Shown here: one piece after another, positions 1 through 7,931 of the stretch
Numbering within the stretch: position 1 is the stretch's first letter
How the letters are laid out: each line of letters opens with the position of its first letter
DNA from: Flintibacter muris
GTDB lineage: Bacteria; Bacillota; Clostridia; Oscillospirales; Oscillospiraceae
DNA: 45,550 bases
Assembly: GCF_943192995.1 (NCBI RefSeq)
Contig: NZ_CALPCP010000028.1
Coordinates: 1-45,550 of the forward strand
Direction: 5' to 3'
The notes under the pieces: generated by a model
What the model was told of the DNA's origin: nothing
Databases searched by the model: none
Seen by the model: the letters and a program-made list of their open reading frames with translations, nothing else
Made by a program: the position numbers and the translations under genes

Positions 1-18
1 TCATCAGCGGCGGGGATT

Positions 19-47
19 ATCTTACCACATCAGTTTCGCTTTGTCAA
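19..47 (-). promoter_or_regulatory. rRNA-type promoter P2, pointing off the left edge
   Basis: On the minus strand TTGACA (42-47) is followed after exactly 17 bases by TAAGAT (19-24). The bases upstream of the -35 are A-rich (runs of A around 63-80 read on the minus strand), like an UP element. It is the second of two tandem promoters with nothing coding between them and the window edge, the usual look of an rRNA or tRNA operon front. The target gene is outside the window. Confidence 0.7.
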
Positions 48-133
48 GCACTTCTTTAGATTTTTTTGAATCTTTTTCAGCTCTCATCCGCAGCTCTCGC
101 AGTGGTTTGCCGCTCTTGCCGGGCGACTTGCAT

Positions 134-162
134 AGATTACCACTCCCCGCCCTTTTTGTCAA
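134..162 (-). promoter_or_regulatory. rRNA-type promoter P1 with A-tract UP element
   Basis: On the minus strand TTGACA (157-162) and TAATCT (134-139) are 17 bases apart. The preceding 45 bases (163-210) are almost only A and T with phased A-tracts, which is an UP-element signature. It fires in the same direction as P2, 115 bases downstream. Both lie beyond the stop of the gerAB-like gene, so they probably start a separate transcript rather than serve the ger operon. Confidence 0.65.
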
Positions 163-229
163 GGGTTTTTTTCAAATTTTTCAAACTTTTTTGACTTATT
201 TTTCCTGACCCCTATATCTTTGGTCTACT

Positions 230-1336
230 TCACTTTTTTCTACAAGATGTGCCATATTTCTCGGTTTTTCGAAGGAGGCTTTCCACAGCAAGCAGCAGTG
301 CCGGCAACAAAAATCCCAGCGCCAGGTTTCCCGCAGGGACCATGTGGCGGTTCCACTCCTCCGCAGTTCCTATAGTGGGAAAGAGAAGCAGCGCCCCGGC
401 GGCGGCCAATGGAACAGTCCCCCAGCCTGCCCATCTCATCCCTCTCCCCGGCAGCAGCTGGTCTGCCATGGCGCGGACGGAAAAAACCAGTATGCCCCCC
501 ATGGTCAGGTCAGCAAAGGTCCAAAGGGCGGCCACCACACCCTCCACCCGCTGAAAGGCACCCTCCACCCCTACGCTTTTGGCCAGAGAGAAGAAGGGGT
601 TGTCCAGGCGGGCCGCCAGCTCCGCGCCCAGGTTACCCAGAATAATGGCCTGGGCCGCCGCCAGCAGCAGCACGCCCCCCAGCCCCCAGAACAGCCAGTG
701 CCAATTTTTCCGTTCACCCTGATCCCGGACCTCTCCCATCAGAAAGGGCAGGAACAGTCCCCACCCCATTACCCCGGCGGCTGACAACGTCGCTTGAAGT
801 ACCGGGGCGGCGTCAGCCCACCAAATGGGAAACAGCCGCTCCGGCTTGGACTGGAACAGCGACAGCCCCAGTACCACTCCGGCGGTTATCAGCAGGGCGG
901 TGAGGAAAAGCTGTCCCGCCCGGGCAAAGGCGGGCAGCTGGCCCCTGCCAATCCACAGCAGCACCGCCGCCATCGCCAGCAGGAAAAACCACAGTGAGCC
1001 GTCCCGCTCCCCGGAGGCCAGCAGCCGCTGGGCGCACAACCGCAAGCGAAGGGATAGAAGAAACAGCGCCCATACTATATATAATAGGAGCACCCCGCCG
1101 CCCAGCCAACGCCCCAGCACTTCGGTGACGGCTGCGGCCAGTCCTCGTTGATCCGCCAACGCCCCCATCAACCACCCCGCCGTCAGCGCCAGCGGCGCGG
1201 CCAGCACCACCGCCAGCCAGGCCCCCTTGCCGGCGCCGGGCAGGAGAAGGGCGGGCAGCAGCTCCGCCGCCGGGGCCATCACCCCTGCCCACAGCAGGGC
1301 CATCAGCTGAGTGCGGGAAATTTTGCTGTCTCTCAT
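230..1336 (-). CDS. gerAB: GerAB-type spore germination permease
   Basis: A 368-residue membrane protein of the GerAB/endospore germination permease family (APC-superfamily fold). In a spore it would sit in the inner membrane as the germinant-binding subunit of a GerA-type receptor. About ten hydrophobic segments run over the whole length, starting near residue 10, and the size matches the family (360-370). The start is ATG with GGAGGAG directly upstream. It is the last gene of an A-C-B ordered receptor operon, 50 bases after the gerAC stop. The order A-C-B rather than A-B-C is seen in some Clostridia. The germinant cannot be predicted from sequence. Confidence 0.85.
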   Translation of the reverse strand: MRDSKISRTQLMALLWAGVMAPAAELLPALLLPGAGKGAWLAVVLAAPLALTAGWLMGALADQRGLAAAVTEVLGRWLGGGVLLLYIVWALFLLSLRLRLCAQRLLASGERDGSLWFFLLAMAAVLLWIGRGQLPAFARAGQLFLTALLITAGVVLGLSLFQSKPERLFPIWWADAAPVLQATLSAAGVMGWGLFLPFLMGEVRDQGERKNWHWLFWGLGGVLLLAAAQAIILGNLGAELAARLDNPFFSLAKSVGVEGAFQRVEGVVAALWTFADLTMGGILVFSVRAMADQLLPGRGMRWAGWGTVPLAAAGALLLFPTIGTAEEWNRHMVPAGNLALGFLLPALLLAVESLLRKTEKYGTSCRKK

Positions 1337-1386
1337 ATCTCCTCCACCTGTCGTCTATTTTGCACAGAGACGGATTGTATCCGCTT

Positions 1387-2463
1387 CTACAAAATTTTTA
1401 CCTCAACCTGTATCTCCACTGGCACCCGGCCAAACCACTCCGGCCAGTCCTCCCGGACCGCCTGCCACTTTGCGGGGTGGAACATCCCCGCTTTAGCTCC
1501 AAGGCCGGCGCAGTCCGTCCCCAGCGCCTGAAGCTGTTCCATCGCCAGCGCCAGCCGGGCCTGTTCCCGCGCCTCCAGCCCTGCTTTCAGCTGCTCCAGA
1601 CCCTCCTGTTCTAGACGCCGGCGGTACTCAGACAGGCGGGCCTCCACCTTGCAGGTCAATTTCAGGACGAAAGGGGTGTCTCCCTGAAATTCCAGCCTGC
1701 TTTGGGTGTGGGCGGAAGTAATTTTGACAGAAACCTTTTGATCGGACAGTTCCTCCACCAGAATGTCGGCGGCAGGACCCCCTGCCAGCAGCTCCAGCCC
1801 TTTGGCCGCCTCACCCTCCAAAAAGCCGGCCAGGGCATCCCCTCTTAAAATTCCGTAGCCCCGTTCGGTGAGGACAGCGGTTTCGTCCCCGACGGGGGAG
1901 AGGGCGGGGACAAAGGAGGAGCCCAGCTCCAGCAGGTCGGTGTATACCTCCCCGGCGGTGCGGGTGAGGGCGGCGATTCCCATTTCGCTGTCGTTTCGCA
2001 GGGTTTCCAGGCGGCTGTCCACCCCCTCATCACCGCCGGCGGCCACCGCTTCCCCGGCGGCGGCCCCCTGCACCAGCCACAGCTGAGCCCCCAGGCCCAG
2101 TTCCACGTCCCGGGCAAAGTAGTCCAGCACCGGACGAATTCCCTGTTCCGCCAGCTCTCCCCCTATGAGCAGCTGGTCCACATAGCCGAAGAAGACGTAG
2201 CTGTCGCTCTGCCCCTGCATGGCCAGGCAGGCTCCGCTCAGAGACTCCCGTGCGGCGGACAGCACCAGGGCTGGCTCGTCCTCAGCCTGGATGCCCTTGG
2301 CCCTGGGGCCGGTGGAACCGGTGACGGTCACCCCGCCGGGGGCAACGTCAATACCCATGGTTCGCAGAAGGGCCATATCCCCCATCTCCCGGGCAGAGGG
2401 AAGCTGGCCGCAGCCAGCCAGGAGCAGACAGGCGGCCAGCAGGAGAATACATCCTTTTTTCAT
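1387..2463 (-). CDS. gerAC: GerAC-type germination lipoprotein
   Basis: A 358-residue lipoprotein subunit of the germinant receptor. The first 18 residues form a lipoprotein signal: MKK, a hydrophobic stretch, then LAGC with the lipidated cysteine at position 18. The remainder is a soluble alpha/beta protein ending in a Lys/Glu/Val-rich strand typical of the GerAC C-terminal domain. The start ATG has AGGAGG seven bases upstream and overlaps the gerAA stop in an ATGA junction, so the two are translationally coupled. A longer reading frame exists upstream, but it lies inside gerAA and lacks a signal peptide. Length is close to the family norm (about 370). Confidence 0.87.
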   Translation of the reverse strand: MKKGCILLLAACLLLAGCGQLPSAREMGDMALLRTMGIDVAPGGVTVTGSTGPRAKGIQAEDEPALVLSAARESLSGACLAMQGQSDSYVFFGYVDQLLIGGELAEQGIRPVLDYFARDVELGLGAQLWLVQGAAAGEAVAAGGDEGVDSRLETLRNDSEMGIAALTRTAGEVYTDLLELGSSFVPALSPVGDETAVLTERGYGILRGDALAGFLEGEAAKGLELLAGGPAADILVEELSDQKVSVKITSAHTQSRLEFQGDTPFVLKLTCKVEARLSEYRRRLEQEGLEQLKAGLEAREQARLALAMEQLQALGTDCAGLGAKAGMFHPAKWQAVREDWPEWFGRVPVEIQVEVKIL

Positions 2464-3968
2464 CTCTGGTTCCTCCTGTTTTGGGTCTTGATGGGGCCAT
2501 CCCGCCACTTCATGTCGGGCAGGGGCAGCCGGAACAGACTGGGATGTCCCCGGGGCACTCTGGTCCCTGTGGTAAAGGGGGCCAAATAGGGCACACCGAA
2601 GGACTCCAGCTCCGCCAGGTGGTAGATCAGGGCGGCACAGCCCAGGGCCAGGCCGGTCAGTCCGCCCAGGCTGGCCAGAATGGCCAGCAGAAAACGCCAC
2701 AGCCGCAGTGCGTTGCCAAAGTCCTGACTTGGCTGAGTGTACCCGGCCACACCCGCTATAGCTACGGCGATCAGGACGGCGGGGGAGACAATATGGGCGT
2801 CCACCGCCGCATTGCCCACCACCAGTCCGCCCAGAATGGAGACGGTAGCGCCGATCGGCCCCGGAAGGCGCAGTCCCGCCTCCTGAATCACCTCAAAGGC
2901 CAGAAGCATAATGAGCACCTCAAATATGGTGGAAAAAGGGACCTCCCGCTTGGCCGCCACAATAGACAGGGCCAGCTTCGGGGGAATGGCCTCCGGATGA
3001 AAGGTGACCAGGGCGATATACAGCCCGGGCACCAGCAGGGTAATCAGACAGCACATCCAGCGGATTACACTGAGGGCGGAGGCCACCAGCCAGTGGTAGG
3101 CCCGGTCCTGTCCGGTCTTGAAAAACTGGTCGATGGTGCCGGGCAGAAGCCAGCCCAAAGGGATGCCGTCGGCAAAGAGGCCCACCCGGCCCTCCAAAAG
3201 CCCCTGGCAGAAGCGGTCAGGACGCTGGGTGTAGGGCATAAGGGGAAAGGGGGACCTGGCCGCATCCACCAGGTACTCCTCCAAATTGCCCGCCGCCTCT
3301 ACGCCGTCGATATCAATGGCCTCCAGCCGCCGCTCCAGCTGGGCCACTGTGTCCGGGTCGGCAATACCGTCCAGCCAGAGGACATCCACCGGGGTGAGGG
3401 ACTGCCGGCCCACAATGTGCTCCCGGATCTTCAGCTCCGGAGCCCGGAGGCGGCGGCGGATTAGGGAGGTGTTGGTGCGCAGGCTCTCCACAAAGGAGTC
3501 CCGGGCCCCTTTCAGGGCGGGCTCGTTCTCCGGCTCGCCCACAGACCGCTTCTCCTCGGTGGCCACGGGAAAGATCAAAGCGTCATCCCGCCCCTCCAGG
3601 AAAAGGGCGCAGCTGCCGCCAATCAGGGCGAAGACCACCTTGTCCAGCTCGGTCTCCCGGTTGGCCCCGTGGGCGTAGAGGGCCCCCCGCTCCATCAGGT
3701 CGAAAAGCTGGCTCTCCGGGGCGGTAGCCAGCATGGGGTCCTGGGCCAGGGGGCGCAGAACATAGTCGTTGAGCCGCTCCGACCGGGCCTGACCGTCCAC
3801 ATAGCAGACCACGGCCTTTCGATTGGCGTCTCCATGGAGGTAGACCTCCCGCTTGGAAAAGTCCACACAGTCTGAGAAGACCTCCTCCAGCCGCGCCAGC
3901 GACAGCGGGCCGGGGATGCGGGGCTCCTGCCTGGGGTGGGGCGCGTTGGCTTCACTCTGTCTGGACAT
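2460..3968 (-). CDS. gerAA: GerAA-type spore germination protein
   Basis: A 502-residue GerAA subunit, first gene of the receptor operon. The N-terminal half is soluble and contains the family's FV(D/E)SLRTN-type stretch followed by RRRLR; the C-terminal half has a group of membrane helices and ends in a short charged tail. GerA A-subunits form an oligomeric ion channel in the spore inner membrane that opens on germinant binding. The start at 3968 was chosen because AAAGGAGGG lies at the right distance; an upstream in-frame ATG at 4001 has no such site. The promoter is expected to be a forespore (sigma-G) promoter; I could not identify one with confidence in 3969-4060, where a family B repeat sits. 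Confidence 0.9.
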   Translation of the reverse strand: MSRQSEANAPHPRQEPRIPGPLSLARLEEVFSDCVDFSKREVYLHGDANRKAVVCYVDGQARSERLNDYVLRPLAQDPMLATAPESQLFDLMERGALYAHGANRETELDKVVFALIGGSCALFLEGRDDALIFPVATEEKRSVGEPENEPALKGARDSFVESLRTNTSLIRRRLRAPELKIREHIVGRQSLTPVDVLWLDGIADPDTVAQLERRLEAIDIDGVEAAGNLEEYLVDAARSPFPLMPYTQRPDRFCQGLLEGRVGLFADGIPLGWLLPGTIDQFFKTGQDRAYHWLVASALSVIRWMCCLITLLVPGLYIALVTFHPEAIPPKLALSIVAAKREVPFSTIFEVLIMLLAFEVIQEAGLRLPGPIGATVSILGGLVVGNAAVDAHIVSPAVLIAVAIAGVAGYTQPSQDFGNALRLWRFLLAILASLGGLTGLALGCAALIYHLAELESFGVPYLAPFTTGTRVPRGHPSLFRLPLPDMKWRDGPIKTQNRRNQR

Positions 3969-3992
3969 AAAAACGCCCTCCTTTGGGCTTAC

Positions 3993-4048
3993 AGCAATCA
4001 TCAGATTTGCTGCTACATGCAGGGACGGCCTTTGGCCGCCCCTACCGC
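3993..4048. repeat. Family B palindromic repeat, copy 1
   Basis: Read on the minus strand it begins GGGGCGGCCAAAGGCCGTCCC, then a tail with CTGCATGTAGCAGC and ending GATGATTGCT. The copy at 43201 shares both the palindrome and the tail. It lies between the divergent gerAA and XRE genes. Confidence 0.7.
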
Positions 4049-4248
4049 TTCGGTGTCAGCAATTTTGCAGTTTGCTATAGTATGCCAAAGAAAGGCCGGT
4101 TTATGCTTATATCAAGGCAAAGCAGAAAATTCAAAAGCTGATTGCAAACCAGAGCGGCAGCAAAGACAAATAGCTGCAAAGCGGGCCGGGGCGCGTTCCC
4201 TGGCTTTTTTCCTCCAAAACCTTGTGTCTCAAGGACCGCAACCCGCAG

Positions 4249-4302
4249 TTGACAAAAAGAACCCGGCGGCTGGTTGTCAAATTTGTGTCAATCGGGTATG
4301 CT
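4249..4302 (+). promoter_or_regulatory. Promoter and inverted-repeat operator of the XRE gene
   Basis: TTGTCA (4274-4279) and TATGCT (4297-4302) are separated by 17 bases. A perfect inverted repeat TTGACAA (4249-4255) / TTGTCAA (4274-4280) places one arm on the -35 box. An XRE dimer bound there would block RNA polymerase, so autorepression is a reasonable inference. Confidence 0.55.
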
Positions 4303-4332
4303 GAGAGCAGAAAAAGCAAGGAGGTGTCCACT

Positions 4333-5196
4333 ATGACATTGGGCCAGCGCATTCAGGAGCTGCGAAAAAGTTTTGGCCTCTCCCAGGAAGAGCTGGGGGA
4401 AAAGATGGGAGTATCCCGCCAGGCCATCAGCAAGTGGGAGGGGGACCAGGCCATCCCAGAGCTGGACAAGCTCATTCCTTTGTCCAAGCTCTTCGGCCTC
4501 ACCGTGGGCCAGCTCTTAGGGGTGGAGCAGCCCGTCCCCGCTCCGCCTGCGGCCCCGCTTAAACCGTCCGGGCGGGCAAAAGCGCTTCTGGCCGGGATGG
4601 GAGCGGCCCTTCTCATTCTGGCTGTTCTGGTGGGGATGCTGTGGTCTCAGGTTCTGTCGCTGGAACGGCAGACCGCTCTGAACGAGGAATATGTCTCCTG
4701 CTATCACCGGGAGCTTTTCCAGACAGCGGAGTGCCGGCTCAGCGACATTGAGCTGGGGTTCCCCTGGTATGAAGGGGACCAGGATCTGACCCTGGACTTC
4801 ACCCTGCGTCCGGTAAAACAGTTCAAGGGTTGGAGTGTACTCGGCTATACCGCTATAATCCAGAGCCGGGCCCCGATCTGGTGGCTGAATGGGGGGCAGC
4901 CTGAAGATGACGCCCCTCCGCCCCGTACCGAATACCTGACCGCCGATCCGAAAACCGGCAAGGCATCCCTGACCCTGCCCGGCTACCAGGGAGAATCGGT
5001 CACCGTCCAGGCTACCCTCCGGGAAAAGGGAACTGGACGGGAGCTCACAACGGACACCGTGTTCACCGTCACGCCTGAAATTGCGTTTCCCTCTCTCATC
5101 CTGACCGCGATCCAGGCGGAATCCAATCCCGCTCCCGACGCCGTCATCCCAAAATCCATCGCCCTCGCTCTTCCAAACCCCCAGTTTGAATCCTGA
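4333..5196 (+). CDS. XRE-family regulator with membrane anchor and extracytoplasmic domain
   Basis: 287 residues. Residues 5-60 form a helix-turn-helix of the Cro/C1 type (LSQEELGEKMGVSRQAISKWE is its core). A Pro/Ala-rich linker (68-80) leads to a single transmembrane helix at about 84-105. The last 180 residues appear to be a beta-rich extracytoplasmic domain. Such proteins may sense something outside the membrane while the DNA-binding part stays in the cytoplasm. The ATG at 4333 has AAGGAGGTG eight bases upstream; the open frame extends further but the domain begins here. It is divergent from the ger operon and followed by a bidirectional terminator. Target genes are unknown. Confidence 0.8.
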   Translation: MTLGQRIQELRKSFGLSQEELGEKMGVSRQAISKWEGDQAIPELDKLIPLSKLFGLTVGQLLGVEQPVPAPPAAPLKPSGRAKALLAGMGAALLILAVLVGMLWSQVLSLERQTALNEEYVSCYHRELFQTAECRLSDIELGFPWYEGDQDLTLDFTLRPVKQFKGWSVLGYTAIIQSRAPIWWLNGGQPEDDAPPPRTEYLTADPKTGKASLTLPGYQGESVTVQATLREKGTGRELTTDTVFTVTPEIAFPSLILTAIQAESNPAPDAVIPKSIALALPNPQFES

Positions 5197-5207
5197 GCAA
5201 ACAAAAC

Positions 5208-5237
5208 AGCGGACCGCCAAGCGGTCCGCTATTTTTG
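5208..5237. terminator. Bidirectional terminator between convergent genes
   Basis: A perfect ten-base stem, AGCGGACCGC / GCGGTCCGCT, with loop CAA. It is followed by ATTTTTG on the plus strand and by GTTTTGTTTG on the minus strand. It ends the XRE gene and contains the stop codon of the Gx transporter gene. Confidence 0.85.
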
Positions 5238-5741
5238 TATTCTGTTCAGCTGTTTGATAAGCGCCTGGGCGGCAATCCCGGTAAACAGCCCGGCAAGCAC
5301 AGCGGCAATCACCAGATAGGGGAGGTAGGCCATCACCGCCCAGCTGCGCATAACGGCGGCGGCGGCGAGAAGCTGGCCCAAATTGTGAAAGACGGCTGCC
5401 ACAGGGCTGGCCAGCCAGATCTGCTCTTCGGTAAGCAGCTTTCGCAGCAGGCACAGCACACACCAGCTCAAAACGCCTCCGGCGGCGCTGTAAATCAGGG
5501 TCATCATCTGCCCGGAGAACACCGCCCCCAAAAACACTCGGGCGGACAGCACCAGCAGGGCGTCCCCCGGCCCCATAGCGAACATGGCGTACACGGTGAC
5601 GACATTGGCCAGGCCCAGCTTGACGCCGGGAATGGTGGTCAGGGCGGGGATCTGAGCCTCCACCATAAAAATGGTCAGGGCAATGGCGGTCAGCAGAGCC
5701 AGCCGGGTAATCCGTCCCGCTCCCTTAACCGGCCCCGCCAT
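5229..5741 (-). CDS. Gx transporter family membrane protein
   Basis: 170 residues with about five membrane helices; the N-terminal part includes ALTTIPGVKLGLANVV, the hallmark of the family once called heptaprenyl diphosphate synthase component I (Hpre_diP_synt_I). These look like small S-component-type transporters; the substrate is not established. The start at 5741 has GGAGGTGA upstream and lies inside the end of the preceding gene (17-base overlap). The gene regularly occurs next to a NusG-domain-II protein and ApbE, as here, hinting at a role in an extracytoplasmic flavin or redox system. Confidence 0.8.
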   Translation of the reverse strand: MAGPVKGAGRITRLALLTAIALTIFMVEAQIPALTTIPGVKLGLANVVTVYAMFAMGPGDALLVLSARVFLGAVFSGQMMTLIYSAAGGVLSWCVLCLLRKLLTEEQIWLASPVAAVFHNLGQLLAAAAVMRSWAVMAYLPYLVIAAVLAGLFTGIAAQALIKQLNRIQK

Positions 5742-6093
5742 CCAGCTCACCTCCAGCCCCCACAATTTCAACGATAAGCCTGTGGGGCAGACAGACAATG
5801 GGCACAGCGCCATCGGATATCCAGCCCTGATTCACACAGACCTGGTCGGGACAGTCGGCCTCTGAGATGCGGACGCGGCCCGGTTCCACCAAAACAGTAT
5901 TGCTCCCGCTCCCGTCCTCCAGGGTGAGAGAGTAGGGCTTCTCCACCTGATTCAGGTCAATTTCCTCCAGCAGAACGCCGTCCCGGGTGATTCGGGCCAC
6001 GGGGGAAGCTGTCCCCCTGTTTTGGAGCAGGAGAAACCCCGCTGAGGCAGCCAAAGCCGCCAGCAGGAGAAGAAGTATCGCCTTGGTCCTCAT
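5725..6093 (-). CDS. NusG domain II-containing exported protein
   Basis: 122 residues. A membrane anchor or signal at residues 5-24 is followed by one NusG domain II (PF07009 type) carrying its cysteine pattern: DCPDQVC near residue 80 and VCLP near residue 100. The domain has nothing to do with the transcription factor NusG itself; here it lies outside the membrane. The ATG overlaps the apbE stop by four bases and has GGAGGTGA upstream. Its partners ApbE and the Gx transporter suggest an envelope redox function; the exact reaction is unknown. Confidence 0.8.
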   Translation of the reverse strand: MRTKAILLLLLAALAASAGFLLLQNRGTASPVARITRDGVLLEEIDLNQVEKPYSLTLEDGSGSNTVLVEPGRVRISEADCPDQVCVNQGWISDGAVPIVCLPHRLIVEIVGAGGELDGGAG

Positions 6094-7184
6094 TCCAGCA
6101 CGGTCACCTCCCGGTCCTCATAGCCCTCCGCCAGGGAGAAGCGGCCCTCCAGTCCGGCGGTGCGGTAAATTCCGCCCTCTTCCGTGACGAACACAGCCTC
6201 AAATTCCAGCTCGGGGTGGTCCCTCCAGAATTGGGTTCCCTTCTCCAGCCCCATGACAAACAGGGCGGTGGACAGTCCGTCGCAGGTGAGGGCGGAGGGG
6301 GACACCACCGTCACCGAACTCAGTCCGGACTTGGCGGGGGCAGCGGTATCCGGGTCCAGGATGTGCCAGTAGATTTCCTCGTCCTGTTCAAAATACCGCT
6401 GGTAGCCCCCGGAGGTGCCCATGGCCATGTCGGTCAGCTCCACCACGGCGAAATAGCCCTCCCCCTCCGGGTCCCGGATGCCCACCCGCCAGGGGGAGCC
6501 GTCCGGCTTGGCCCCCACCGCCGCAATGGTGCTCTGGCCCAGATTCAGCAGGGCGGAGGTAATACCCGACCCCCGGGCGGAGGCCGCTATCTGATCTCCG
6601 GCAAATCCCTTGGCCACCGCCCCAAGGTCCAATTCCATCCCGGCGGGCAGGGTCACTGTATCTCGTTCCGCATGGACCGACCAGTCGGGCTCGCCGTCCG
6701 GGCCAACCGGAACGGAATGGCTCTCCAGCCCCAGTTCGACCACAGTGTAGTCGATCTTCTCCGTCAGCTCCGCCAGCTCGGCAGGGGAGGGCACCCGGTA
6801 CTCCTCCTGGGTAAAGCCCCAGGCCCTCACGGCGGGGTAGGCGGTAATGTCCAGGGCCCCGTCCGTAATCTCGCACAGCTCTAGGGCTTGGACCAGCAGT
6901 TCAACCGTAGGTGCGTCCACCTCCACCCTCTGACCTTTCGAGCGGTTGATTTGATTCACATCGCCGCATTCATTGTTTACAGAAAACAGACTGTCCAGCC
7001 TTCTCAGGGTCACATTTATCTGATCCTGCACACGCTGGTTCTCCGTTTCACCCTTGCCATAAAAGGTAAAGCTCATGAACGTATTCATGGCGAAGGTGGA
7101 AAATTCCACCGGCTCCGGGACCTTTTTGCAGGCCGTCAGCAAGCACAGCGCCGCCAGCAGGGTGCAAAGCAGCCTTTTTTTCAT
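6090..7184 (-). CDS. apbE: FAD:protein FMN transferase (ApbE lipoprotein)
   Basis: 364 residues. A lipoprotein signal ends in LLTAC with the lipidated cysteine at position 19. ApbE proteins move FMN from FAD to a threonine of exported partner proteins. Visible signatures are FSTFAMNTFMSFTFYG near the start, DLGAVAKGFAGD in the middle (FAD binding), and TCDGLSTALFVMG near the end (magnesium site). Length is within the usual 330-370. It overlaps the rqcP stop and the NusG-II start by four bases each, so the chain is translated as one unit. No FMN-binding-domain target protein is encoded in this window. Confidence 0.9.
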   Translation of the reverse strand: MKKRLLCTLLAALCLLTACKKVPEPVEFSTFAMNTFMSFTFYGKGETENQRVQDQINVTLRRLDSLFSVNNECGDVNQINRSKGQRVEVDAPTVELLVQALELCEITDGALDITAYPAVRAWGFTQEEYRVPSPAELAELTEKIDYTVVELGLESHSVPVGPDGEPDWSVHAERDTVTLPAGMELDLGAVAKGFAGDQIAASARGSGITSALLNLGQSTIAAVGAKPDGSPWRVGIRDPEGEGYFAVVELTDMAMGTSGGYQRYFEQDEEIYWHILDPDTAAPAKSGLSSVTVVSPSALTCDGLSTALFVMGLEKGTQFWRDHPELEFEAVFVTEEGGIYRTAGLEGRFSLAEGYEDREVTVLE

Positions 7185-7423
7185 AAAATCTCCTTATACA
7201 TAGCGGCGGCGTCCGCCTTGCCTACGTTGTCGGCCACCACCAGCACCTCCACCTTGACGGTATTGGCGCCGAATTTCAGCTCCAGCCGGTCGCCCACCTT
7301 CACATCGTAGCTGGCCTTTACCGTTCTGCCATTGACGCTGACCCGGTCGTTGTCGCAGGCCTCGTTGGCCACGGTGCGGCGCTTAATCAGGCGGGATACC
7401 TTCAGCCATTTGTCCAGTCGCAT
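7181..7423 (-). CDS. rqcP: S4-domain RNA-binding protein RqcP
   Basis: 80 residues forming a single S4 RNA-binding domain that starts MRLDKWLKVSRLIKRRTVANE, as in the RqcP (YabO)/Hsp15 family. In Firmicutes RqcP helps RqcH add alanine tails to nascent chains on stalled 50S subunits. The start has GGAGGAAAG upstream. It follows HU (hup), an order also seen in Bacillus and many Clostridia (mazG-hup-yabO), which supports the identification. Confidence 0.88.
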   Translation of the reverse strand: MRLDKWLKVSRLIKRRTVANEACDNDRVSVNGRTVKASYDVKVGDRLELKFGANTVKVEVLVVADNVGKADAAAMYKEIL

Positions 7424-7432
7424 GATCTTTCC

Positions 7433-7469
7433 TCCAAAAAATAAGGGAGCGCCGGGTTCCGGCGCCCCT
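7433..7469 (-). terminator. Intrinsic terminator after hup, abutting the rqcP ribosome site
   Basis: On the minus strand GGCGCCGG / CCGGCGC pairs around a three-base loop (7456-7458), extended past one mismatch by GGG/CCC. It is followed by TTATTTTTT. The T-tract runs directly into the rqcP ribosome site (GGAGGAAAG), so hup transcripts mostly end here and rqcP may depend on read-through. Confidence 0.75.
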
Positions 7470-7494
7470 CTTCTTCATTACACAGCTAATTCAA

Positions 7495-7770
7495 TCAGCG
7501 GGCAACCGCGTCCTTCAGGGCTTTGCCGGCCTTGAACACCGGGGCCTTGGAGGCGGGGATGGGAATCTGCTCCTTGGTCTGGGGGTTGCGGCCCATCCGC
7601 TCGGCGCGGGTCTTTACCTCAAAAGAGCCAAAGCCCACCAGCTGGACCTTCTCCCCTCTGCGCAGGGCCTCGGAAATGACGTCAATGGTGGCGGTAACCG
7701 CCGTCTCGGCGTCCTTTTTGGACATCTCAGCCTTTTCCGCTACCGCCGCGATCAGTTCAGTTTTGTTCAT
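7495..7770 (-). CDS. hup: HU family DNA-binding protein
   Basis: 91 residues, the standard HU length. It begins [20 protein letters not shown] and carries the family signature [20 protein letters not shown], which forms the DNA-gripping beta arms. HU bends and compacts nucleoid DNA as a dimer. The start has AGGAGGAGAC upstream. Its neighbours mazG and rqcP match the conserved Firmicutes order. Confidence 0.95.
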   Translation of the reverse strand: MNKTELIAAVAEKAEMSKKDAETAVTATIDVISEALRRGEKVQLVGFGSFEVKTRAERMGRNPQTKEQIPIPASKAPVFKAGKALKDAVAR

Positions 7771-7850
7771 ATTGTCTCCTCCTGTGCATCATATTGACAG
7801 CCCGCCTCGGCCGGCCGCCGAAAATATATACTTAATCCCCGTCGGGAATC

Positions 7851-7915
7851 TGTATTCACAGCCATAAAATGTCAGGCAGGTCTTGCCATTCCCACACTTG
7901 CGGGCTGTGAATACA
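7851..7915. repeat. Long inverted repeat between mazG and hup
   Basis: TGTATTCACAGCC (7851-7863) is perfectly complementary to GGCTGTGAATACA (7903-7915), with a 39-base interior. The interior itself contains a second, imperfect hairpin (GGCA / TGCC inside AATG...CATT). No T-tract follows on the minus strand, so it is not an ordinary terminator for mazG. It may be an RNA structure in the hup leader or a small repetitive element. Confidence 0.6.
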
Positions 7916-7931
7916 AATCCGTTCCGGGTAT

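Noticed and set aside
2481..3464. Long plus-strand frame of 327 residues opposite gerAA
   Set aside because: It is the antisense shadow of gerAA: Gly/Gln/His-rich, without ribosome site or recognisable motif, as expected from high-GC coding DNA.
7851..7915. Inverted repeat considered as a phage attachment site or transposon end
   Set aside because: No integrase or transposase nearby and no target duplication visible.
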